NCBI RefSeq assembly: GCF_913776295.1
Contig: NZ_CAJYOJ010000064.1
Location: 1 to 64,000, forward strand
Direction of reading: 5' to 3'
DNA: 64,000 bases
Source: an uncultured Pedobacter sp.
GTDB lineage: Bacteria > Bacteroidota > Bacteroidia > Sphingobacteriales > Sphingobacteriaceae
Both the position numbers and the translations under genes were made by a program. Shown piece after piece: positions 40,782-50,742 of the stretch. The notes beneath the pieces are model-generated. The model worked only from the letters and a program-made list of their open reading frames with translations, had not been told where the DNA came from and made no database searches. Positions within the stretch are counted from its first letter, which is position 1; each line of letters begins with the position of its first letter.

Positions 40782-43490
40782 CTATTTAGGCTCCACCATA
40801 ATTGATTGGATGATTGTCCGTTTCTTTTTATCACCCGTTTTTAATGTTTTAAATACAAAATATATATCGTGAGATTTTCCGTCTGAAATCATTTGGATCG
40901 GTACACTTTTCCTAAAGCCAGACTTTCCGATCATCATTCCTTTACTATCGTCCAATCTGATTTCGATTTCTCCATCGGATTCAGGATCAAGGTTCAGGAA
41001 TGAGTAGCTAAAACCTGAAATACCGGTTAAATCGACATTTTTAATCGCTATCCAACCATTATCGCCGGTTAAAATGAGTTTTTCGCCGCCGTAAATGTCT
41101 TTACGTTCAAACCCCTTGAAGTCCTTAATGTCATCAGCATCAATCGTGTTACTTTTCAGGTTAATGACATTCGTAGTGGTTAAAGGCTTCAAACCTGCAC
41201 CGCCGGCATCGGTATAGGTTGCTTTTAAAGTAAATACAGTTTTCTTTTTATCTTTAGCTGCTGCAGGAACGATTTTTCCTGAAGTTGGTAATGAGGCTTT
41301 AACGGCTTCTTTGTTGCCTAAAGACATAATCCACTCTGTAATTTTTTTCACTTCAGCTTCTTTCATTGCCGGGTGTGCCGGCATTGGTACTTCTCCCCAA
41401 ACGCCATGGCTGCCACCAATTACTTTTGAAGCCAGGTAATCAACCGCCTTACTATCGTTTTTATATTTTGCTGCAATTTTTTCAAAAGCCGGGCCGATAG
41501 AAACCGCTGATTCTTTATGGCAGGTGCTGCAATCAGATTTCAGCATCAGCGATTTGCCAACGAGTGTTTGTGCGGCCTGCTGGTGCCCCAATTGTGCGCC
41601 AGCTAGATCGGTTCCTTCAGTATAGGTATTGGATATGTAAATGCGGTTAGTATTCACCTTTGCACCTTTATCGCTTACTAAAACTTTATAATCAATGGTT
41701 TTGTCTGGAAAATAAAAGCTCTTGTTCCCAGCTAAGTTAATGGTTACAATTGGGTGTTCGTTACCTGCATAAACAGGTATCACCTGGCTTTTTGCCGAAG
41801 CTTTACTGTTGTCTATCACGGTAACACTTACCGGATATTCGCCCTTTTTAGTAAAAGTATAGTTTAATGTTGGCGTACTGGTGGTTTTGGTTATTCCCTT
41901 TCCTAAGTTCCATACATATTTTAACGGGTCGCCATCAGGATCTTTAGCTGTAACGGTTGCTGTCATTTTATAAGGCAGTAAACCACTGGGTTTAGCAATA
42001 GTAAGGCGTTTAATGGCTGGCGGACGGTTGCCTTTCAGGTAATCAATTCTGGTAATTGCAGCATCAGGGTTTTTGGAAAACCAGCCTTTGCCATATTCAA
42101 GGATGTATAGTTTTCCATCAGGTCCCAATTCCATATCAATAGGCGCGGCTAAAGAAACGTTAGCCATAAACGGCTCCATACTTACGTAATCGCCCTGTGT
42201 ATTCATGGTTACCGCTTTAACCCATCCACGTACCCATTCATAAATAATCAGCTTGCCATTATAATAAGCCGGGTAAGGTGAATTTGCATTGGCATAATAT
42301 ACCGGACCAGCCATTGCTGTACGACCGCCCGCGCCCACCTGTGGAAACTCTTTGGATTCGCCATATGGATACCAGATGTAAGCTGGCTGCGCAGGTGGAA
42401 GTTTTTCCAGACCGGTATTGTTTGGAGAGTTGTTTACAGGCGATGCAGGATCGAATGCATTCCCGCTTGCGCCATTGGTATAATCATAAGCCATATATGG
42501 ATAGTTGTTGCCTATAAATAGGGGCCAGCCAAAATTCCCTGCTTTACGGGCCTGGTTTACCTCATCGTAACCCCTCGGGCCTCTTAACGGATCATCGTTG
42601 GTGGCATCGGGGCCAACCTCGCCCCAGTACAAAAAGTTGGTTTTCTGATCAACCGAAATACGATAAGGGTTTCTATTGCCCATTACGTAAATTTCAGGTC
42701 TGGTTTTTGGATTATCTTTAGGGAAAAGGTTGCCATCAGGAATACTATAGGTTCCATCTTCGTTTACTTTAATCCTCAGTATTTTGCCCCTTAAATCGTT
42801 TGTATTACCTGCCGATCTTCTGGAGTCGTATTGTTCAAATCCTTTCCTGTTATCAAGCGGGGCATAACCTTTATTTACATATTGCTGTTTTGGTGCATCA
42901 AATGGGGTAGAGTTATCACCTGTTGATACGTAAAGCAGGTTGTCTGATCCAAAAGCGATAGAGCCGCCGGTATGACAGCATATTTCGCGTTGAGAATAAA
43001 ATTCCAGCACAATTTTTTCTGATTCTTTAACAATCTGATCGTTAACCAGCTTAAATCTCGAAAGACGGTTTACAGATTTGTCAAATGGACTGTAAAAAAG
43101 ATAAATGTATTGGTTTACGGCAAATTTTGGGTCTGCGGCCATACCCAATAAACCTTCCTCAGCATTTACATTTGGGGTATTTGTTTTGAAATAGACATCA
43201 AGCTTGCCGGCTTCTTTTATTTTTTTGGTCTGTTTTTTATAAATTAAAACTTCACCTCTGCGCTGGGCAACTAAAATATCCAGATTGGGGAGTATTGTCA
43301 TTTCGGTAGGCTCAGTAAATTCTCCCTGAGCAAGGGTAACTTTTACAAAGCGGTCTTGATCTGGCGTATCTATTTTGTTTTTTGGAAAGAAATGGAAAGC
43401 CTTATTCTCGTAAACTTTTCTGTTTAATGTAGTTGCCGATATAAAAACAAGTGCTATAGCAGATATCAAGAAGGTAAATGTTGTTTTCAT
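40782..43490 (-). CDS. Exported sugar dehydrogenase-like / PKD / cytochrome c multidomain protein
   Basis: A 902-residue protein with a signal peptide (about residues 1-22). Residues about 45-490 form a PQQ-dependent glucose/sorbosone dehydrogenase-type beta-propeller (QRRGEVLIY, EEGLLGMAADPKF, REICCHTGGSIAFG, GDNSTPFD, YVMGNRNPYRISVD). About 500-590 form a PKD domain (DPDGDPLKYVWNLGKG). About 640-735 form a c-type cytochrome with heme motif CSTCH (654-658) and the Met ligand in VPMPAHP. The last 150 residues look like a beta-sandwich, perhaps carbohydrate-binding. It likely oxidises a sugar outside the cytoplasm and passes electrons to its heme. Single gene with no linked dehydrogenase maturation genes. 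Confidence 0.9.
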   Translation of the reverse strand: MKTTFTFLISAIALVFISATTLNRKVYENKAFHFFPKNKIDTPDQDRFVKVTLAQGEFTEPTEMTILPNLDILVAQRRGEVLIYKKQTKKIKEAGKLDVYFKTNTPNVNAEEGLLGMAADPKFAVNQYIYLFYSPFDKSVNRLSRFKLVNDQIVKESEKIVLEFYSQREICCHTGGSIAFGSDNLLYVSTGDNSTPFDAPKQQYVNKGYAPLDNRKGFEQYDSRRSAGNTNDLRGKILRIKVNEDGTYSIPDGNLFPKDNPKTRPEIYVMGNRNPYRISVDQKTNFLYWGEVGPDATNDDPLRGPRGYDEVNQARKAGNFGWPLFIGNNYPYMAYDYTNGASGNAFDPASPVNNSPNNTGLEKLPPAQPAYIWYPYGESKEFPQVGAGGRTAMAGPVYYANANSPYPAYYNGKLIIYEWVRGWVKAVTMNTQGDYVSMEPFMANVSLAAPIDMELGPDGKLYILEYGKGWFSKNPDAAITRIDYLKGNRPPAIKRLTIAKPSGLLPYKMTATVTAKDPDGDPLKYVWNLGKGITKTTSTPTLNYTFTKKGEYPVSVTVIDNSKASAKSQVIPVYAGNEHPIVTINLAGNKSFYFPDKTIDYKVLVSDKGAKVNTNRIYISNTYTEGTDLAGAQLGHQQAAQTLVGKSLMLKSDCSTCHKESAVSIGPAFEKIAAKYKNDSKAVDYLASKVIGGSHGVWGEVPMPAHPAMKEAEVKKITEWIMSLGNKEAVKASLPTSGKIVPAAAKDKKKTVFTLKATYTDAGGAGLKPLTTTNVINLKSNTIDADDIKDFKGFERKDIYGGEKLILTGDNGWIAIKNVDLTGISGFSYSFLNLDPESDGEIEIRLDDSKGMMIGKSGFRKSVPIQMISDGKSHDIYFVFKTLKTGDKKKRTIIQSIMVEPK

Positions 43491-43710
43491 CTATTTGGTT
43501 GAAGGATTTTCGATAAATATAGGATATAGTTTTATAGCCTAACGTATTGTATCAAAATTTATGCGAAAGGTATTAAAATAGATATGGATAAATTACATCA
43601 CGAGCGATATGGCTATAGCTGTTACAAAACTGAAATTATACGGACAATCGGTTTGATTCATCTGATGGCTGCTTACCAGCTGTAGGAGGGATTCTCTAAA
43701 TTTAAAAATC

Positions 43711-43731
43711 AAACAACCAAAGGTTGTTTTT
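43711..43731 (+). terminator. Terminator-like hairpin in a non-coding stretch
   Basis: AAACAACC and GGTTGTTT pair around AAA, followed by TT on the plus strand. No recognisable gene precedes it between 43491 and 43710, so it may end an unseen small transcript or act on the opposite strand. Confidence 0.4.
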
Positions 43732-43787
43732 TGAACTTATTTTATGTCAGTCTATTGTCATTGTAATTTAAAGCTGTAAATTACGGT

Positions 43788-43880
43788 ATGAACGATAAAA
43801 TTAATTTTATTCTTGGAGTGATTTTCCTCTTAGGTGGTTTTAGTGTTTTCTTTGTGATTTTTAGTGGTAAAAAGAGTTAG
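43788..43880 (+). CDS. Possible 30-residue single-pass membrane protein
   Basis: An ATG-started frame of 30 codons reading MNDKINFILG, then VIFLLGGFSVFFVIF and SGKKS before TAG. One 20-residue hydrophobic helix is flanked by a short polar N-terminus and a positively charged end, which suits a small inner membrane protein with the C-terminus in the cytoplasm. No homology can be claimed. The rest of 43491-44280 shows only the hairpin at 43711 and an AT-rich leader before the cold-shock gene. Confidence 0.4.
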   Translation: MNDKINFILGVIFLLGGFSVFFVIFSGKKS

Positions 43881-44280
43881 TCGATTCTGGAAAAGATTGA
43901 GGCATATTGTTTCTCCTTTTAATAGTTCGGTAAATTCCGTACCCCAATGGAATTGATCTCATTTTCTCGCATTAAAAATAAATGTGAAATGCGGGATTGC
44001 TGAATTATGCCGAATGGAATGCAGAAGACGTTTTAATATGCCAATTGGTATTTAGCATTGCTTAGTAGTATGCTTATTGATCAGTTTAATTCCACTAAGC
44101 TTTTTGCTAACTATTTTTCGAAGAGAATTTTATATGGCTTTCTATGGACTTTTGTAATAAAGTCTCCTTACTAAATCATCATTATTCATTGCCTGATCTA
44201 TTGATCTGTTAGGGAAATCTATTTAATCGCTAAACATTTTTAGCTTTTTGTATGTTTATGGAGTAAATTCTAAACAAAAA

Positions 44281-44466
44281 ATGCAGGGAACAGTAAAATT
44301 TTACGATGAAACTAAAGGATTTGGTTTCATTATAACAGAAAACGGAGAAGAAATTTTTGTTCACGTTACTGGTTTAGCTGGTAAAATCAGCCAGAATGAC
44401 CGGGTAGAATTTGAGGTAGCTCAAGGAAAAAAAGGTCCCAATGCAGTCAGTGTTAAAAAGATTTAG
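44281..44466 (+). CDS. Cold-shock domain protein
   Basis: A 61-residue CspA-family protein. The RNA-binding motifs are intact: RNP1 KGFGFI (residues 12-17) and RNP2 IFVH (25-28). These proteins melt secondary structure in mRNA and often help at low temperature or in stationary phase. An upstream in-frame TTG would add 11 residues but the ATG at 44281 gives the standard N-terminus. More than 200 bases of AT-rich non-coding sequence precede it, as is usual for genes of this family with regulated leaders. A degenerate relative follows 7 bp downstream. Confidence 0.92.
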   Translation: MQGTVKFYDETKGFGFIITENGEEIFVHVTGLAGKISQNDRVEFEVAQGKKGPNAVSVKKI

Positions 44467-44473
44467 TAATTCG

Positions 44474-44671
44474 ATGAGATTAGGTACTGTAAAGTTTTAT
44501 AATCAGGAAGAAGGGATTGGGAGTATAATACCATCCAATGGAGGGAGAGAACTGAGTGTTTTTGCCCATGGTGTGATTGACGCCATAAAAACCAGTAACA
44601 TAGTTCAGTTTGATATTGAATTTACCCCACATGGCATTGAGGCCACCAGGGTAACTGTGCTATCTGCTTAG
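44474..44671 (+). CDS. Degenerate cold-shock-like protein
   Basis: A 65-residue protein starting MRLGTVKFYNQEEGIGSII. It has the five-strand cold-shock pattern and the VFAHGVIDAI segment, but the key RNP1 motif KGFGFI is changed to EGIGSI (residues 13-18), which loses both stacking phenylalanines, and RNP2 reads VFAH. It starts 7 bases after the first cold-shock gene, so the two form a pair. RNA binding is probably weakened or altered; it might act as a partner or modulator of the intact protein (inference). Confidence 0.75.
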   Translation: MRLGTVKFYNQEEGIGSIIPSNGGRELSVFAHGVIDAIKTSNIVQFDIEFTPHGIEATRVTVLSA

Positions 44672-44898
44672 CCTTGAATTAAAATACAGGTGAATGCGAT
44701 TGTTTATAATCGCCACAAAATTTGAAACTAGTCATTTTTTCTACCGAAAAGAACTGAGTAAGATATTCTGACTGCCTGGTAATCCAATTCATTTTAACGC
44801 TACTGCCTCGAGATTGACACCTCGTTATCATATTTATTTTGACAACTTGTAACCAAAGTGAATAAATTTGGTCTTATAGTCGTTTATCCATAAATTTT

Positions 44899-45681
44899 AT
44901 GATACAGCTAGAGCCAATTAGCGGTTGTTTTCACAAAGAGCGTGCGCTACAGGCCGTATACCCTATGCGCATGCTGATTGTACGTGAGGGGAATGGTTTT
45001 TTATGCATGAATTCAGGCGAATATTCCCTCTTAAAAGGTCGGATTTTCTTTATTCCGGAAGAAGGTCTTGTCAGGCTCGATGGAGAAATAACGTTAGGCT
45101 ATTGGCTGAGTTTTAGTAGTTTGTTGTATGCGGAGTTTTTACAGCAGCACTTAGATCCACAAGCTAAAAATCTGTTTTTAAAGCTATCTTTCAGGGATCT
45201 TGATCCGCATAACTCAGGTAAAACATATGGTTTACTCGATCAGCTTAAAAGAGAAATTGATCATAAAAGGGATATGCTCTTTTTAGCACAGTATTTATCA
45301 TTGTTTTTAGGCTTTACCGCTGGCTTAGATGGCTATCTTGCTGCTTTAACTTTAGATGATTTGCAGTATGTACTGAGATTCAGGGCAATTTTAGAGCAAT
45401 TTTATAAGCAGGAAAGATCCATTCAGTTTTATGCCGAAGGTATGGGTATGAGTTCCGGCAAATTAAATAAATTTTTAGATCGGGTGCTTGGGAAAAGTTT
45501 CGCTGTGCTCATCAAAGACCGCATTATGCGCGAAGCGGAAGAATTACTGCTTCATAGTGACTATACCATTGATGAAATAGCTAAATTACTGGGCTTTGGA
45601 CACACTAGTTCCTTTAATACAGGTTTTAAACGTTATAAAGGAATGTCGGTGCTGCAATTTTACCGTTCGAGCCTCAATTGA
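44899..45681 (+). CDS. AraC-family transcriptional regulator
   Basis: A 260-residue regulator. The N-terminal half is a cupin-like sensor part (MLIVREGNGFLCMNSGEYSL, about residues 26-45). The C-terminal 100 residues are the double helix-turn-helix (FYAEGMGMSSGKLNKFLDRV in the first, then the signature IDEIAKLLGFGHTSSFNTGF and KRYKGMSVLQF). Single gene; targets unknown. The 600 bases after it (45682-46282) show no gene or clear structure. Confidence 0.92.
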   Translation: MIQLEPISGCFHKERALQAVYPMRMLIVREGNGFLCMNSGEYSLLKGRIFFIPEEGLVRLDGEITLGYWLSFSSLLYAEFLQQHLDPQAKNLFLKLSFRDLDPHNSGKTYGLLDQLKREIDHKRDMLFLAQYLSLFLGFTAGLDGYLAALTLDDLQYVLRFRAILEQFYKQERSIQFYAEGMGMSSGKLNKFLDRVLGKSFAVLIKDRIMREAEELLLHSDYTIDEIAKLLGFGHTSSFNTGFKRYKGMSVLQFYRSSLN

Positions 45682-46282
45682 AGTCAAAAATTGGTGCGTC
45701 TGCCAAAGAAACGTTCATCAGTTTGATTTGATCTCTTCCAGAAAACAGGTATTCCACACCTCACCACATTAATTGTTTCTCGCCTAACGCGTAAAGTTTT
45801 GCTCACTGTTCCTATTTTATCAGCCGCACCAATTTATGCCTGCTAAATTATAAAATCTACCGGTAAAGAAAAAGAAATATTCCTAAATCTGTTACGTACA
45901 TGTATTTTGGCGTTTACAATCGCAGGTGAGCTGCTTTATGAAGAAAAACAACAAATATAGTGTTAGCAGTCCGTTAAAAAGGAACAATTCTTTTAAGTGG
46001 AGGAGGTCGAAATATTCTGGAAAGTGTACTATTGTAAGTTGTTAAAGTAAAACTTGTTTTATAACATCGCTCCAACACAAAGGCTGAAAGAATTAAATGC
46101 CTTTCGATCCATATTTTAAACTGTTTTTTAGGAAATGCAAGGTTAATAGAAAGTACAGCGTTTCTTTCCGTTTTCTTTTTAGAAGCTTTTCTTCCGCATT
46201 ATATAGCAAAACCTTTTTGGGGTTGCCATAATATAAATTGATTGCGCTGCTGTTGATACCATGCCTTAGCCTTTATTTTGTG

Positions 46283-47551
46283 TTAATTTTCGAACAGATA
46301 GCCACTATAAGCGAGTCCTTTAGCTACACTTTTAAAATTATCACCAGAGTTTAATGGAATGTGTGGAAATTTCGATTTAAACAAGTTTTGCACGGCAGAT
46401 ACCATTGATGTACCTCCGGTTAAAAACAAACAGTCGATATCTGTAGGATTGATTTTGTGTGTTTCCATAAACCGATCCAGATAGGTATCTATTTTATTAA
46501 TGTCTTTTTCGATGATGGAATTGTACTGTTGGAGCGAAATAATTTCATCAATCTCGATTTCCATATTGTGATAGGCGAATGTAGACTTGGGTTGATCAGA
46601 AAGTTCAATCTTGGTTTTTTCTATGGATCTGAACAAGGAATAACCCAGGTTATTTTCGATCAGGGTCATCAGGTTTTTGAATTTCGGATCGTTGCCGGAA
46701 TAATAATAATATTCTTCGATTTCTTTCTGAATTTTCAGACCGTTAAAGAAATTCATTTTATCCCAGGTACAGATGTTTGCAAAAAGTGATTTTGGCACAT
46801 TTAACACCTTACCCGGTGTGGCCTCGTATAAGGTGTTTTTTCCAAAATAAGGTGTGCCTCTGTCCCACATAAATGCCGAATCAAGACTATCGCCACCAAT
46901 ATAGATGCCACCAGAGGCAATCATATCATTTTTACGGTCTTTGCTGCCTACTTTGTCCGGATCGAGGATCAGATAGGTGAAATCTGTTGTTCCGCCGCCC
47001 AGATCGGCTACTAAAACACGCTCTTTCCTGGTAATGGTTTTTTCGTAGGCAAAAGCTGCCCCAATAGGTTCAAACTGAAAACGGACATCGGTAAAGCCTG
47101 CACTTTCTGCTGCCTTTTTTAACCTGGTTTGTGCCAGGGTATCTTTCATCGTATTGTCGTCATCAAAAAAAACCGGACGACCTATGACGGCCTTGTTACA
47201 TTCTTCACCAATAATCTGATCGGCCTTCGTTTTTAAATCTTTAAGGATTAGCGTGACCAGGTCAGAAGCGGTATATTTTTTATTATGGATCCGGGTTTCT
47301 GTAAAAGTGGTTCTGGACAGGATCTGTTTGATGGATTTAATGAAACGGCCTTTCATGCCGTCACTCAAATAAGCAGCTATTGCCTTTTCGCCAACGATAT
47401 GGCTTTCGCCATCAACAAGACTTTTTACTTCTGTAAAGTAAATTAATGATGGTATAGAAATGGTGTCTACAATTTCCTTCTTTTCTTCATCATAAATGGA
47501 AAGTGCCGAATTGGTTGTGCCAAAATCGATTCCGTATAGAAACTTACTCAT
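46283..47551 (-). CDS. Hsp70-like protein with nucleotide-binding domain only (YegD-like)
   Basis: A 422-residue actin-fold protein. The two phosphate-binding loops and the adenosine motif are clear: LYGIDFGTTNSALSIYD (about residues 4-20), LVADLGGGTTDFTYL (about 188-202) and FLTGGTSMVSAV (about 381-392). It stops after the nucleotide-binding domain and lacks the substrate-binding part of DnaK, like the YegD family. What client it handles is unknown. It is downstream of the helicase gene on the same strand with a 76-bp gap. Confidence 0.9.
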   Translation of the reverse strand: MSKFLYGIDFGTTNSALSIYDEEKKEIVDTISIPSLIYFTEVKSLVDGESHIVGEKAIAAYLSDGMKGRFIKSIKQILSRTTFTETRIHNKKYTASDLVTLILKDLKTKADQIIGEECNKAVIGRPVFFDDDNTMKDTLAQTRLKKAAESAGFTDVRFQFEPIGAAFAYEKTITRKERVLVADLGGGTTDFTYLILDPDKVGSKDRKNDMIASGGIYIGGDSLDSAFMWDRGTPYFGKNTLYEATPGKVLNVPKSLFANICTWDKMNFFNGLKIQKEIEEYYYYSGNDPKFKNLMTLIENNLGYSLFRSIEKTKIELSDQPKSTFAYHNMEIEIDEIISLQQYNSIIEKDINKIDTYLDRFMETHKINPTDIDCLFLTGGTSMVSAVQNLFKSKFPHIPLNSGDNFKSVAKGLAYSGYLFEN

Positions 47552-47627
47552 GGTTTATTATGCTGTGGTTGGCGGGATAAAATGGGGCTGCGAAAGTATT
47601 AAAAAAAGAGTTAAGAACTAAATTTTT

Positions 47628-49721
47628 TTAAAATAACTCGCTGGTGCCCAAGTGTGCATTTACAATGCGCGTAATCTGTTGGCCGAGTTCTTTTGCATTA
47701 CCAATACCTACACTTTTAAGTGCGGCCAGCTGATCGGTTGTTCTCGGCAATTTCTCTGCAATAGAAAGTAATGCTAAATCAGAAAGTACAGCATAATCCT
47801 GAGTGCCACGCTGCTGCGCGATTGTTTTGCGCCATTCGATCAAGTTTTTGTATACCTGGGGATTGGAAATCTCTTTTGGCTTAATGCTCGTTTTTACCGG
47901 TTTTTTCTCTTGTTGTTTATTGCCCGCTGCGTGTAAAGTATAGATATAATCTTTGATTGAAAAAGGATCCCATGAAATTTTAAACAGGGCTAATTTGATC
48001 TGGAGGGCATCATTATAATTGTTTAATAAGGTAAGCAGTTTATCGGAGTGTGTATCATTATAAAAATTGATAGATATAATTTTCGCCGTTAAGGCAGTGA
48101 GCTGTTCCAGTTTTGGAACAAAATAATCAGATGCTTTTTGCAAACGGTTCATAAAAGCATTTTCATCAGCCGGATTTTGGCCGGTATCGATTTTCGAAAA
48201 TTCTTTTGCAATAAAATTTTTGGCTACCTTAAATATCTCCTGTTGAAAAATCCGGTTTCCCTGTTCGTAGATGGACAAAAAGGCATTTTGCTCATCTTTA
48301 TCAATCAGTTTGGAGCGTCCGAGTTTTTCCCAGTCTTTAGCGATCAAGGAGAAATCCAGTAGTTCATGAATCAAGCCCCAGGTATATTGCTGGGTGTATC
48401 GAGTTAAAAGTTCAGGAGTAGGTTTATGCTGGTGGGCAGCTTTTGTGAAACTAATCACTTTCGCATCGGTAATGATGTTTTCGGCAGCCACAGGCGATTT
48501 TAAAATTAGTCCTTCCAAACTTCTGCAACGGCTCAGTGCCACGTAGGCCTGTCCGTGGGTAAATGCGGTACTCACATCCACGATTGCCTGATCAAAAGTT
48601 AATCCCTGGCTTTTATGCACGGTGATGGCCCATGCCAGCTTAAATGGATATTGCGAGAATGATCCGGTGCTGGTTTCATCGATTTTATTTTCCTCATCGC
48701 TCAGGCTATATTTGACATTCTGCCAGATTTCTTTTTCTACTTCGATTTCCCTGCCTCCATTGGTAAAAGTTACTTTTATCGAATCCTGATTAATTGCGGT
48801 AATTTTAGCCGCTTTTCCGTTATAGAACAGCTTTTTGCCGGAAGAGTCATTTTTGATAAAGATAACCTGTGCACCCAGTTTTAACTGAAGTTTTTCATCG
48901 GTTGGATAGGCATCTTTAGGGAAATCGCCACTTACCTCTGCGTTGAATTCGAAAATTTCTCCGGGCAATTTTGCTAAACAGCCGTCGTTAATTTCGTTCA
49001 CCAATTGGTTGTGTGTGGTAAGGGTAATGTAATCATCTTTCCATTCCTGATCTAAAGAGGGATCGTAACGTTCATTCAGTTTGGCAAGAAGGTCAGCATC
49101 AAGGCTGTTTTCGCGCATGCCATTCAAAATATCAAGAAATATAGGGTCTGACTGACGATAAACTTTGTCTAAAGTAAACGTCAGCATAGGTGTAGATTTG
49201 AAAATCAGGCTATCAAAAAAATAAGGGCTGGAATAATAAGTGCCGAGTATATGCCAGGCATCATGGAAAATAGGGGAGAGCTGATATAGATCGCCAATCA
49301 TCAATACCTGTACGCCACCAAAAGGACGATTAGAACCTTTAATTCGCTTTAAGGTACGGTCGATAAAATCAATCAGATCAACCCTAACCATACTGATCTC
49401 ATCAATAATCAATAAATCAAGGCAGCGCAATAACCTTGTTTTCTCATCTGAATATTTAAAATTAGTTTCTGCATATTCATCAACAACCGGAACCAATGGC
49501 CCGAAAGGAATCTGAAAAAAAGAGTGGAGTGTAACACCATCAGCATTGATGGCTGCAACAGCAGTAGGCGCAACAATGGCGAAATTCTTTTTGGTGGTAT
49601 CCCTGATTTTTCGAAGCAGGGTAGTTTTACCCGTTCCGGCTTTGCCGGTTAAAAAAACAGGCTGATTGGTGGTACTTAAAAAATCTAAAAGGAGCTGGTT
49701 ATCCGGGTCAGGCGTATTCAT
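47628..49721 (-). CDS. Pif1/RecD-like helicase with C-terminal HRDC domain
   Basis: A 697-residue superfamily 1 helicase. Walker A is LTGKAGTGKTTLLRKI (about residues 23-38), followed by APTAVAAINADGVTLHSFF, Walker B LLIIDEISMVR (about 103-113), GGVQVLMIGDLYQLSP, and the late motifs WAITVHKSQGLTFDQAIVD and QAYVALSRC (about 365-400). About 610-690 is an HRDC domain (LIEWRKTIAQQRG, LAALKSVGIGNAKELGQQI), used for binding nucleic acid. Likely works 5' to 3' in replication or repair. Family call sure; biological role not specific. Confidence 0.92.
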   Translation of the reverse strand: MNTPDPDNQLLLDFLSTTNQPVFLTGKAGTGKTTLLRKIRDTTKKNFAIVAPTAVAAINADGVTLHSFFQIPFGPLVPVVDEYAETNFKYSDEKTRLLRCLDLLIIDEISMVRVDLIDFIDRTLKRIKGSNRPFGGVQVLMIGDLYQLSPIFHDAWHILGTYYSSPYFFDSLIFKSTPMLTFTLDKVYRQSDPIFLDILNGMRENSLDADLLAKLNERYDPSLDQEWKDDYITLTTHNQLVNEINDGCLAKLPGEIFEFNAEVSGDFPKDAYPTDEKLQLKLGAQVIFIKNDSSGKKLFYNGKAAKITAINQDSIKVTFTNGGREIEVEKEIWQNVKYSLSDEENKIDETSTGSFSQYPFKLAWAITVHKSQGLTFDQAIVDVSTAFTHGQAYVALSRCRSLEGLILKSPVAAENIITDAKVISFTKAAHQHKPTPELLTRYTQQYTWGLIHELLDFSLIAKDWEKLGRSKLIDKDEQNAFLSIYEQGNRIFQQEIFKVAKNFIAKEFSKIDTGQNPADENAFMNRLQKASDYFVPKLEQLTALTAKIISINFYNDTHSDKLLTLLNNYNDALQIKLALFKISWDPFSIKDYIYTLHAAGNKQQEKKPVKTSIKPKEISNPQVYKNLIEWRKTIAQQRGTQDYAVLSDLALLSIAEKLPRTTDQLAALKSVGIGNAKELGQQITRIVNAHLGTSELF

Positions 49722-49949
49722 ATCAATTACAAAATTAACCTATTGCGAATTGATTTTAAGACAGCTTAAAGGGTGTTTTATCCACATTTTTTAGGTAATG
49801 GGTAGAAAGTGTTATTATCCTGGTTAAAATTAAGCAATTGAAAATGAGTTGATATTCGTTCTTTTTATGAAAAAATGCAGAAAACATTTTCTTAATTTCA
49901 ATTCAAATTTGTAACATTGCACTCGCAAAAAAGGAATACCTTTTTTTTC

Positions 49950-50023
49950 GGGCCTATAGCTCAGCTGGTTAGAGTAGAAGACTCATAATCTTTTGGTCCC
50001 TGGTTCGAGCCCAGGTGGGCCCA
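49950..50023 (+). tRNA. tRNA with CAU anticodon (Met, or Ile2)
   Basis: A 74-nt cloverleaf: acceptor GGGCCTA/TGGGCCC, D-arm GCTC/GAGT (one G-U pair), anticodon arm GAAGA/TCTTT with loop CTCATAA (anticodon CAT), T-arm CCTGG/CCAGG with TTCGAGC loop, discriminator A. CCA is not encoded. The first pair G1-C72 excludes initiator tRNA. Elongator Met and lysidine-modified Ile2 share this anticodon; sequence alone does not settle which. Confidence 0.9.
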
Positions 50024-50032
50024 CTGACAATC

Positions 50033-50064
50033 AAGCACTTAGATGAAAATCTAGGTGCTTTTTT
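50033..50064 (+). terminator. Terminator of the tRNA gene
   Basis: AAGCACTTAGAT (50033-50044) pairs with ATCTAGGTGCTT (50049-50060, one G-U) around GAAA and is followed by four more T. The 650 bases after it (50065-50742) are AT-rich without a gene I can support; a 63-codon minus frame at 50119-50310 has no recognisable features. Confidence 0.85.
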
Positions 50065-50742
50065 GGTTTTGATACGAAATAGGTACGGAACATTTTAGAA
50101 ATTGGCATGTGTACATATCTATTGGTTTCGCAGCTGAATAAACTTTTCAAATAGAATATCTATTATAACCTCTTCCCAAGTTAACATAATCAGACGGAGT
50201 GCGCTTATCCGCCTATTAGAATTGAGGGTTGAATGTGCAGCAATCAGGGAGACAAGTCTAACATTTCTGTCCATCCAAATCTGTTTAAAAGTCCTGCTAC
50301 CAGCGGTCAAACTGGAAAGAAACCGTTAATTTTATTAGCCAATATGATGAGCGTATTGCTAGGGAACAAGATAAAGTTAAATCGGAAGTTTTCTAACCAA
50401 AAGAATTTTAGATTATTAATATTCTTTATATGCTAGAGTTATAGTGTGTTATTTTAAGATGCATAAGTAATCCATTCGAGCGAAAAATTTAAGGTATTGT
50501 CATACTTTACATCATAACATTGACTTTATAGCATAGGATTATAGGTAGATTACTAAACATAAAGTCATCGCATATCAGTTTTTGGCAACGCAGATCTTTT
50601 TTGGTATACATTTAGGCTAGATAAGTATACATGAGAGGCTGCTTCGTATAATAACTTCAAAAGTGAAGACACTATAAAGTATCTTAAGGACTCATTAGTT
50701 GTTAATTTCAAATTAAATGAACCTTAAAATTTGTTAATATAA

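Noticed and set aside
50119..50310. 63-codon minus-strand frame after the tRNA
   Set aside because: No domain, no promoter box and no hydrophobic or repetitive pattern that would support it.
49950..50742. tRNA gene as an integration site of a mobile element
   Set aside because: No integrase gene and no second copy of the tRNA 3' end was found in the window; the 650-bp gap after it is only AT-rich.
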